Source: an uncultured Sphingobacteriales bacterium
GTDB taxonomy: Bacteria > Bacteroidota > Bacteroidia > Chitinophagales > Chitinophagaceae
Assembly (NCBI GenBank): GCA_937991535.1
Contig: CALKHN010000007.1
Location: 51,169-115,168 of the forward strand
Direction: 5' to 3'
DNA: 64,000 bases
Program-made: the position numbers and the translations under genes
Notes under the pieces: model-generated
Told to the model about the DNA's origin: nothing
What the model saw: only the letters and a program-made list of their open reading frames with translations
The model's database searches: none
In this document: one piece after another, positions 55,901 to 61,748 of the stretch
How the letters are laid out: each line of letters opens with the position of its first letter
Position numbering within the stretch: the first letter of the stretch is position 1

Positions 55901-56423
55901 ATGAGGTGGCGCCGCGGATCACCATGCTCACGGATGATCCCGCCGCCCCGGTTTGATTAATCGTAACACCGGCTACTTTTCCCGACATCGCATTCAGCAC
56001 GTTTTCCTGTGCCACCCGGTTCATTTCTTTGCCAGCAACTTCTTCAACTGAATATCCCAGTGATTTCTTTTCCCGGGTAATACCCAGCGCTGTTACCACC
56101 ACTCCGGAAAGTTCCTGTACCGCACTTTCAATGGTAGCATTCAGCATTGAGCGGCCCTGCACGGCTACTTCAGCCGTTTTATATCCCACGAACGTAAATA
56201 CCAGAACACTATTGGCGTTTTTAACAGTAATGGCATAATTGCCATAATTATCAGTGGTGGTTGCGTTCGACGTGCCTTTCTCTGTAACGGTTACTCCCGC
56301 AACGGGCCCGTTTTCGTCTGTTACCGAACCACGCACCGGAAAGTCGGCCGCAACAGCAGCCACATTTAAAAATAATAGCAGGCTAAAAAAAAGTAACCTG
56401 GCCATAAAGCAGCTATTCCTCAT
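52962..56423 (-). CDS. SusC/RagA-family TonB-dependent outer-membrane transporter
   Basis: A 1153-residue outer-membrane protein. After a signal peptide (FSLLLFLNVAAVAAD) comes a carboxypeptidase-regulatory-like beta-sandwich (VRGSVTDENGPVAGVTVTEK, about 28-110). The plug domain contains GVVVTALGITREKKSLGYSV, VLNAMSGKVAGVTI, PLFVVDGVPI and SVTVLKGPSAAALYGSRAGN (about 225). A 22-strand-type barrel follows, ending in GVKLNITF with the usual terminal Phe. It imports large nutrients using TonB energy. The ATG at 56423 (MRNSCF) was chosen; a longer frame adds 24 non-signal residues. It is followed by susD and preceded by a lipoprotein gene 58 bases upstream. Confidence 0.94.
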   Translation of the reverse strand: MRNSCFMARLLFFSLLLFLNVAAVAADFPVRGSVTDENGPVAGVTVTEKGTSNATTTDNYGNYAITVKNANSVLVFTFVGYKTAEVAVQGRSMLNATIESAVQELSGVVVTALGITREKKSLGYSVEEVAGKEMNRVAQENVLNAMSGKVAGVTINQTGAAGSSVSMVIRGATSLSSDNQPLFVVDGVPIANTLNNVSQVGNDNRVDYGNSIGGLNPDDIESVTVLKGPSAAALYGSRAGNGVVLITTKSGKGLEKTTVNFISNTVFEKPYKFLKWQTKYASGIFPAIPVSISGNLFTDPLGVSNPRFNPDYVIIDESGGAGGPELDRGYNAIQWNSPLDENGNPIAIPLVSHPNNVKNFVQTGITTTNGVSVANNTEKMNYRISLSDMRNRGIVPNSDLFRNTLNINSSFKVSKNFRLSSNLDFSRNRSNNRPAGERGANPLQWAYAVSPNNDIRDLKNYWVPGQEGLAVVSTHPSADNPYFLAHEVNNSFTRDRVYGNLKADWEITRDLSLMLRYGLDNFNEKRETKISNGYTKDPRGAYGITNIRNFESNADFLLTYKKNINAFHFSVSGGGNARYLNGSAESVATKNGTGLIVPGVFTIQNILPANLNYNNNRFEKGVNSLYAMATVGFKDMIYLDVSGRNDWSSTLPGAKPYFYPSGSLSVLVNEILGITSDDINLIKLRGGYAMAGNDASPYMLYSVLGNAGTWGNVPRLSTSGTLLNENLKPEQATSYEAGIDVNLFRNRFRLAATYYSVDNKNQIFSTGLPSSTGYGSKNINAGLLRSYGYELTVGGTPLQSRNWRWDISANLTRNRTKVMELADEMPYFTYWSDAKGGAYTFLGEEVGDIYGPKVRVVEDKSSPYYGWPLLDGNNEDGAKWVALDGLQSRNKIGNFNPRFILGAQTSISWKSWTLSATVDWRNGGQFVSQTYRYGVEDGRAALQFDNFWDPGTMSGKELRDYLVAHADELIIPHGQRFIRVGWPSPERASYPVSIAGFNLPYGGLIAPGVYPSGYDANGNPTGYTENLGENILGMDDPNDKTKKTIPLLYAVSNAWDFMEPTLFSASYIKLRELSLTYGLPQSLVKSLRIQDASFGVYTRNVILWTKAKIGIDPENAFQPTTGVQGGIQFKQGIERYNVTPWSIPIGVKLNITF

Positions 56424-56481
56424 AACAATTGATTGGTTTAATAAAAAGAATTTATTTTCAAAACTGGAATTCTGATACCGG

Positions 56482-57039
56482 CTATTGCTTTTCAAGTAAT
56501 AGTTTCATCGGAACATCACCCAAACCGGGGAGAAACACAGATATGGCAAGATTCAACCTATTTGCCGTGATGCTATTGATCCAGTGAGGATCTCTCTTAT
56601 CCTTTTCAGGGAATAAAACCAGCACCGAACTGTACACTTCGGTGTCCCAGGTGCCTGCTCCGCCAGCCAGCACATGAGTGCCACCACCAAAATCAACGAT
56701 CCCGTCTACTTTATAACTCCCGTCACCATTGAAGCTATATTTATTATTACGGGTAAACACAAATGGATTTGCCCCGACTGCCGCTGTTAAAAGCGCATTT
56801 ATGGTAGGATCATCCAGCATGCTCATGCCTTCTTTCAACTTAATTTTTCCACCACCGGGAAGAGGAACGCTGGTAGATACGCCCAGTTGTATATCTTTCT
56901 GGCTCCAGCTACCAGTTACCCATTCTTTTTTGGCCGTGGCCAGATCTGTTTTCGGCGATTCATCCTTTTTGCATGAAACAATAAAAAGAAGGGGAGCAAT
57001 AAGCAGTGATAAGGTGTACACCTTTAAAGTTCTTTTCAT
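56482..57039 (-). CDS. Hypothetical lipoprotein of the Sus-like locus
   Basis: A 185-residue protein with a lipoprotein signal (LLFIVSCKKDES, Cys about 23). I do not recognise the mature part; it contains the segments LATAKKEWVTGSWSQKDIQL and NKYSFNGDGSYKVDG, which resemble the lipocalin-like 'threshold' domains common in Bacteroidota lipoproteins. It is the first gene after the promoter-like element at 57091-57162 and lies 58 bases before susC on the same strand, so it is probably part of the same transcript. It may be a surface-exposed binding protein; that is inference. Confidence 0.7.
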   Translation of the reverse strand: MKRTLKVYTLSLLIAPLLFIVSCKKDESPKTDLATAKKEWVTGSWSQKDIQLGVSTSVPLPGGGKIKLKEGMSMLDDPTINALLTAAVGANPFVFTRNNKYSFNGDGSYKVDGIVDFGGGTHVLAGGAGTWDTEVYSSVLVLFPEKDKRDPHWINSITANRLNLAISVFLPGLGDVPMKLLLEKQ

Positions 57040-57090
57040 GAGTAAACAGTTGTGTGATAAATGGGATTGGTTGTTTTGGTTTCACAAATT

Positions 57091-57162
57091 AAGATCAATT
57101 TTATCCAAATTCCGCAAACTAACAAATGTTAATTATTACGAAAAAAATAGCTTAAATTATTG
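57091..57162 (-). promoter_or_regulatory. Duplicated 72-bp element A (candidate ECF-sigma promoter of the Sus-like genes)
   Basis: Aligns without gaps to 57899-57970 at an offset of 808 bases; I count 55 of 72 identical. The conserved blocks on the minus strand are GCTATTTTTTTC, AATTAACATT and, exactly 19 bases later in both copies, GATAAAATTGA. Less conserved is the 19-base spacer. This is the pattern of -35 and -10 boxes with an upstream element. It ends 51 bases before the lipoprotein start. Confidence 0.65.
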
Positions 57163-57169
57163 TCGGTAT

Positions 57170-57210
57170 TTTTACTTCCCTGTAAGTTTTTAACCTGCAG
57201 GGAAGTAAAA
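57170..57210 (-). terminator. Hairpin between ECF sigma gene and Sus-like operon
   Basis: A perfect 13-bp inverted repeat (57170-57182 with 57198-57210). It lies 64 bases after the sigma stop and directly upstream of element A. It lacks a long T run, so it is a probable rather than certain terminator; a regulatory hairpin is the alternative. Confidence 0.5.
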
Positions 57211-57274
57211 TTTGTGAAATACGGGATAAGGGGCCGGGAGAGTGGGGTATAAAATATTACTCTCATAAAAGTGT

Positions 57275-57826
57275 TTAGCACATTTGCTTCCGGAGATTGA
57301 TCATTGCCCGGAAGGCGAGATTGTTTACCGACTGGTAGTTCATACTAAGCTTTATAGCGATTTGCTCGTACGTAAGGCCTTCAAAGAACCGCAGCCGTAC
57401 AACCTGCTTTTGCCGTGATGTGAGCTGTGCCAATGCTATATTTAAACGGCTTTTTTGTTCAGTGGTCCGTTCAGATGAAATGATGATCTCTTCGATATTC
57501 TCATCTTGCTGCAGCCGTTGTTCATTCTCATGCAGTTCATGTACAACTACTTTACGTTTAATTTTTTTCAGAATAATGCTCTTCAGCACTTTTACGAGAT
57601 AGCTGTAAGAGTGATTAACATCACCGATGCTGGCCCTGTAGTGCCATATTTCAATGAATATTTCCTGCAGGGCATCTTTTGCCAGTTCCCGGTTGTCTGT
57701 CATTTTTAAAGCGGCATGAAATAACCTGTCAATATAAGTATCATACAGGTATCCCAGGGCTTCTGTATTCCCCTGCTTCAACTGTCGCCAGCAGGCAGTG
57801 TCGTTCTGGTAAATACATTCAGGCAT
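57275..57826 (-). CDS. ECF-type RNA polymerase sigma factor
   Basis: A 183-residue sigma-70 factor with only regions 2 and 4. Region 2 (about 22-90) includes DRLFHAALKMTDNRELAKDA and LQEIFIEIWHYR; region 4 (about 130-180) includes LTSRQKQVVRLRFFEGLTYE and the helix-turn-helix IAIKLSMNYQSVNNLAFRAM. Such factors usually drive SusCD operons in Bacteroidota together with a FecR-like anti-sigma factor, but no anti-sigma gene is present here. It lies on the same strand, upstream of the lipoprotein-susC-susD genes, and carries the same promoter-like element (57899-57970) in front of itself. This suggests that it activates both itself and the Sus-like genes. Confidence 0.92.
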   Translation of the reverse strand: MPECIYQNDTACWRQLKQGNTEALGYLYDTYIDRLFHAALKMTDNRELAKDALQEIFIEIWHYRASIGDVNHSYSYLVKVLKSIILKKIKRKVVVHELHENEQRLQQDENIEEIIISSERTTEQKSRLNIALAQLTSRQKQVVRLRFFEGLTYEQIAIKLSMNYQSVNNLAFRAMINLRKQMC

Positions 57827-57898
57827 AAGAGATAAAATATGCGATCAAAAAAATTAATGATCCGGTTTGCGTGTACAAATAAAAAGCGCTGTTTTTCG

Positions 57899-57970
57899 AA
57901 GCTCAATTTTATCTCTATTTTAAAAAATAGCCAATGTTAATTCTTATGAAAAAAATAGCAGAAATTATGA
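57899..57970 (-). promoter_or_regulatory. Duplicated 72-bp element B (candidate autoregulated promoter of the ECF sigma gene)
   Basis: Second copy of the element at 57091-57162, located 72 bases before the sigma start at 57826. The same three blocks occur with the same spacing. Confidence 0.6.
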
Positions 57971-57984
57971 TGGGGGAAAGGCAG

Positions 57985-58050
57985 GAGGTTTAAGGTGTGA
58001 GGTGTGAGGCTCACTTCCTTATACCCTATACCTGATCCTTTATCCAGTTC
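57985..58050. repeat. Word repeat of the AAGGTGTGAGG type
   Basis: TTTAAGGTGTGAGGTGTGAG followed by TATACCCTATACCTGATCC; the same word type as 51178-51245. It lies upstream of element B. Confidence 0.6.
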
Positions 58051-58063
58051 TGTGTAAATAAAA

Positions 58064-58097
58064 AACCGTGGTATGAAATGATTTCAAACCCACGGTT
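58064..58097 (-). terminator. Terminator of the small outer-membrane protein gene
   Basis: AACCGTGG (58064-58071) pairs with CCACGGTT (58090-58097), with a further inner pairing of TGAAAT and ATTTCA. On the minus strand it is followed by a T-rich tail. It begins 24 bases after the gene end. Confidence 0.8.
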
Positions 58098-58120
58098 CAT
58101 TGAAATGCTGTTTTATAACA

Positions 58121-58642
58121 TTAAAAGGTATAACGTGCAGAGATGCCCGCATTGCCTGCGTAAAAGTTATTATAATATGAATAGGGCTTAACAATAGTAA
58201 TAGTAGGACGTATGTCTGCGGATACATTTAAAGGGATATTACTGAACTTATAGTCAACCCCTCCCGTTGGGAAAATGCCCAAACCAAAACCTTTATAATA
58301 GTCATATCTGGAAAAAGTATTGAATGCAATAGCGCCGCCACCAATAAACCATCTGAACCCTTCAATACTTCCTATTGGGAAATGATGCTGATAGGATACC
58401 GATCCCGACAGGTTAAACCAACTATACCCCGTAATACCATAAGGACGAAAGCCTACATTTATTTCCAGGGCACCCGGAGTGGTTACAAACGTTTTAAATG
58501 ATGCCGCAACCACATCATAATAGCCGCCACCGGCACGAAGTCCGATCCCGTTTTTATAGCTGCTTCCTTCCTGTGCCCGCAACGATGCTGCGGAGAAACT
58601 CAAAACAAATACAATACCGAATGTGCTCAGAAACCTTTTCAT
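58121..58642 (-). CDS. Hypothetical outer-membrane beta-barrel protein
   Basis: A 173-residue exported protein. The signal peptide runs MKRFLSTFGIVFVLSFSAAS to a cleavage near LRAQE (about 24). The mature part is Gly- and Tyr-rich with alternating hydrophobic residues (GIGLRAGGGYYDVVAAS, WFIGGGAIAFNTFSRYDYYK, DIRPTITIVKPYSYYNN) and ends ISARYTF with a terminal Phe, all typical of a small eight-strand outer-membrane barrel. An alternative start three codons upstream is possible. The function is unknown; a strong terminator follows. Confidence 0.75.
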   Translation of the reverse strand: MKRFLSTFGIVFVLSFSAASLRAQEGSSYKNGIGLRAGGGYYDVVAASFKTFVTTPGALEINVGFRPYGITGYSWFNLSGSVSYQHHFPIGSIEGFRWFIGGGAIAFNTFSRYDYYKGFGLGIFPTGGVDYKFSNIPLNVSADIRPTITIVKPYSYYNNFYAGNAGISARYTF

Positions 58643-58891
58643 TATGTTCATGTTTAGTAATGGATAATACAAGCATAAAATATCCCGGCAAAAATAGCGG
58701 ACAGCCTCTGGTTTCAGCAACTGGATTATTTTTCTTGCCTTATGTTAAATAACTGATTACTCAATCTGAAAGCGGATTGCCGATACCTGATCGCTCTCAT
58801 TCAATTATACCGGCGGGCATAGAGTTCACCGATTGAAGTGATCAATGTCAGAAGCGACGTTTAGCTGAGAATTTATCCGATTTTTGCAGGT

Positions 58892-59392
58892 ATGATCAAT
58901 ATCAAAGAAGCGGGTACAGCCGATATTCACCTGATCCGGAAATTAACCTTTGCCGTTTGGCCTCAAACCTATTCTCATATTTTAAGCAGGGAACAGTTGG
59001 AATATATGCTGGAGATGATGTACAGCGTGTCTTCCCTGCAACATCAGATCAGTGTCCGGTCTCATCGGTTTATTGTTGCCTTTGAAGGTGAAGAACCGGT
59101 GGGCTTCGCTTCCTGGTCATCTACTCCCGAAAAAGAAATATACAAACTCCATAAAATTTATGTGCTGCAAAATCAGCAGGGCAAAGGGACCGGTAAAAAA
59201 TTAATTGAGCATATCATTGAAACCATCCGGCCTGCAGGCGCTATAATACTTGAATTAAATGTGAACCGTCAGAATAAGGCAAAGGCATTTTATTCCAGGC
59301 TGGGCTTTAAAACAGTGCGGGAAGAAGACATTGATATTGGTCACGGGTATTTCATGAACGATTATGTGATGCAAAAAATAATTGCGGAATAA
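58892..59392 (+). CDS. GNAT family N-acetyltransferase
   Basis: A 166-residue acetyltransferase. The acetyl-CoA motif A is IYVLQNQQGKGTGKKLIEHI (Q-x2-G-x-G type, about 88-107), followed by motif B LELNVNRQNKAKAFYSRLGF (about 120-139). The N-terminal part (INIKEAGTADIHLIRKLTFA) also fits. The acceptor substrate cannot be read. The ATG at 58892 is just after a near-consensus -7 box GATTTTTG (58879-58886), so its leader would be very short. It converges on the DUF4954 gene. Confidence 0.88.
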   Translation: MINIKEAGTADIHLIRKLTFAVWPQTYSHILSREQLEYMLEMMYSVSSLQHQISVRSHRFIVAFEGEEPVGFASWSSTPEKEIYKLHKIYVLQNQQGKGTGKKLIEHIIETIRPAGAIILELNVNRQNKAKAFYSRLGFKTVREEDIDIGHGYFMNDYVMQKIIAE

Positions 59393-59432
59393 TTTATATA
59401 GTGAATAACATAGCAACCACATAGAGGCCTCG

Positions 59433-61646
59433 CTACAATTTCAGCGATCCGATCAAACCTTTAACCTTCTTTTTGAAGTTCTTTAATTCTGTTTGCTGCA
59501 TGGCAATAAAGCTGTTATCTTCCAATCTCCCCCACACTTTATCCATTTCTTCCTTAGTATCAAAAATCATTGTTCGAAAGGGATTGGTATAATCTTTCGC
59601 CCTGGATTCGTAAATACCATCTGTTAACCATGTTTTGGTTTGTACAGACTGAAGTAATATTTGCTTAAAAATTGACGGGGTAAGTTCTGTAACGGAAATA
59701 CCAAGCACCTCCAATAATGCCGCGAATGCGTGCTCAAATTTGTCGGCATCATATGCCTGGCCCTGCATGGTATAAAATGCATGTACATCATCCCAGCCTT
59801 TTATTTTACCGGCGCGAACGTGCTTCCTGAAATTTTCTACTTCGTCTGCAAGAATAAGCTGTCCGCCAACATTGATCCATTGATTGCGCTTGAGCACGGA
59901 TGGCAGTTGTTTGATTAATTCAGTAAAATTTTTGTGATCGTTTTCAAGAAACTGCGCGATACATTGCACGGTTCCGTAATAAATAACCAGTTGCCTGAAT
60001 ATCGTATATGCCTGCTGCACCTTAATAATAACGGTTTTCCGGTCACTGTTCTCCAATCCATCCGCCACAACCTCCAGGTCATCAATAACTTTGTCTTCTG
60101 CTTCTAAAAGTCTTTTGCCGGTTTTAATGTATTCTTTATCGGTGATTTTCTTTCCGGGATTTTTCTTTTCCGAAAAAGCTTTTCCTGTGTATAGCGCCAA
60201 TAGTTGCAGCGCATGTATCAATTCATTAACGGTATCCGGCGCCAAAGCATCAAATTCGATGCGTTGATCTTTTTCAATACGGGCATCACGGTCGCGGTAT
60301 TTCCATTCGTTGCGTGCAATGGCGTACAGATTATACATAAACCAGTAAGCAGGCATCACAATCAACTTGTCTTCGGAAAGATCGTTGCTGATTAAAGCAA
60401 AGGGAAAGGGAATGTTTAATTCGTATGGATAATCGCCTTTGGCCAGGATATTAAACGAGGCAAATTTGGAATTGTGTTTAAGACTTACACACAGTCCGGG
60501 CCAAAAGCCACGACCGGCAACCAGTTCACCATCCGGGCTCCGTGAATTATGATTAGAGCCAATTGTTGCACCTGCGGCCATATTGCTTTGTCCCATTACG
60601 GTGGCCGCGCAAAGAAACGAGTTGTTGTGGTGCTGTTCGTGCGATGGAAAGATCAGTGAGTTTAAAACCTCGCAGCAGGAAATGGTAGAATTATTACCCA
60701 GATACGAATTGATCAGCCGTGCGCCGTATTTTAACTGCGAATGCGAAGCCATGATAAACCGAATGGCTTTAACGCCATAAAACGCTTTACATCCCAACCC
60801 TATAATGCCATTCACCATCTCACAACCCTCTCCTATTTGCGATGGCGCTTCAGAAGAGGAATTCACAGTAAGGTTTTTTAATTTATTGGCGCCTTTAATA
60901 TAAGCACCAGAACCTATCCATACATCTTTTATAATACTCGTATTTTTAATAATGGTACGATCACCTATTTTGCCATAGTATCCTCTTTGTACATCATATT
61001 CCTTTTGTGTAAACCATTTGAATTTTTCAAGCATTACCTCATCATCCCGGTATTTAGACCACAACCAGGCATCGCCGGGAAGCATCCGGGTAAAAGGTAT
61101 CACCTTTCTTCCCCCGTTTTCGTTGCATATTTCAAGCCAGATGCGAATATTTTCATTTTCGCCTTCTTTAATGATGCCATTACCGAATTTAGCTGCACTG
61201 GTTGTAGCCAGTTCATGAACATTTACCAATATTACCTCGCTGCCTATAATGTAATGAGAAAGATAATTTACATTATCCACTACTACGTTATCGCCGAAAT
61301 CGCAACTGATGATTGTACTGTTGTATAAGCCAACAGGCATGCGAAGGTTGTGGTATTCGAGGTAGTATGCTTCTAATTTGCCAATGCGTACCAATCCGAA
61401 GAATTTACAGTTTTTTACGAGTTCAGGATTGAAAGCGTCTGATACCAGTATTTTATTCCAGTCGTCGGAAGCATTGCGGTTGCGTACCAGCACCTCAATT
61501 TCCCATGCCGTCAATCCCCTGTATTGAATACCGTTCCGGTTTTGAATATTCCGCAGATGATATTCGTCTTTTCCTTCCGGAAGGTATTCGGGAGCAATAA
61601 AATTATACCCTAATGAATCAATGGCTTTTTTGTTGATCTGGTTCAT
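59433..61646 (-). CDS. DUF4954 left-handed beta-helix protein
   Basis: A 737-residue cytoplasmic protein of the DUF4954 family. The central part (about 85-430) has hexapeptide-like repeats, with many I/V-G-x4 turns such as TIIKNTSIIKDVWIGSGAYI and NGIIGLGCKAFYGVKAI, as in UDP-GlcNAc pyrophosphorylases and acyltransferases. The C-terminal 250 residues are helical. Its function is unknown, but its place 102 bases downstream of glmS, on the same strand, suggests a role in amino-sugar or nucleotide-sugar metabolism. The ATG at 61646 was chosen; the frame upstream is made of word repeats. Confidence 0.82.
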   Translation of the reverse strand: MNQINKKAIDSLGYNFIAPEYLPEGKDEYHLRNIQNRNGIQYRGLTAWEIEVLVRNRNASDDWNKILVSDAFNPELVKNCKFFGLVRIGKLEAYYLEYHNLRMPVGLYNSTIISCDFGDNVVVDNVNYLSHYIIGSEVILVNVHELATTSAAKFGNGIIKEGENENIRIWLEICNENGGRKVIPFTRMLPGDAWLWSKYRDDEVMLEKFKWFTQKEYDVQRGYYGKIGDRTIIKNTSIIKDVWIGSGAYIKGANKLKNLTVNSSSEAPSQIGEGCEMVNGIIGLGCKAFYGVKAIRFIMASHSQLKYGARLINSYLGNNSTISCCEVLNSLIFPSHEQHHNNSFLCAATVMGQSNMAAGATIGSNHNSRSPDGELVAGRGFWPGLCVSLKHNSKFASFNILAKGDYPYELNIPFPFALISNDLSEDKLIVMPAYWFMYNLYAIARNEWKYRDRDARIEKDQRIEFDALAPDTVNELIHALQLLALYTGKAFSEKKNPGKKITDKEYIKTGKRLLEAEDKVIDDLEVVADGLENSDRKTVIIKVQQAYTIFRQLVIYYGTVQCIAQFLENDHKNFTELIKQLPSVLKRNQWINVGGQLILADEVENFRKHVRAGKIKGWDDVHAFYTMQGQAYDADKFEHAFAALLEVLGISVTELTPSIFKQILLQSVQTKTWLTDGIYESRAKDYTNPFRTMIFDTKEEMDKVWGRLEDNSFIAMQQTELKNFKKKVKGLIGSLKL

Positions 61647-61745
61647 GAGGAGATTTGAAATTTGAGATCCGCCACGGCGGACAGGTTTGAAATTTGAGAT
61701 TGGTGTCAGCCACTTACTACTTACCACTGTCCTCTTACCACTTCT
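61645..61745. repeat. Word-repeat cluster with CCGCC dyad
   Basis: Two copies of GATTTGAAATTTGAGAT flank the dyad GATCCGCCACGGCGGACAGG (61666-61685), an inverted near copy of 31129-31148. ACTTACTACTTACCACT and CTCTTACCACTTCTTAC follow. It lies between DUF4954 and glmS. Confidence 0.65.
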
Positions 61746-61748
61746 TAC

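Noticed and set aside
52962..56423. Polysaccharide utilisation locus in the strict sense
   Set aside because: SusC and SusD are present but no glycoside hydrolase, lyase or carbohydrate esterase was found around them.
61647..61727. Upstream extension of the DUF4954 frame
   Set aside because: Encoded by word repeats and a GC dyad; the ATG at 61646 fits better.
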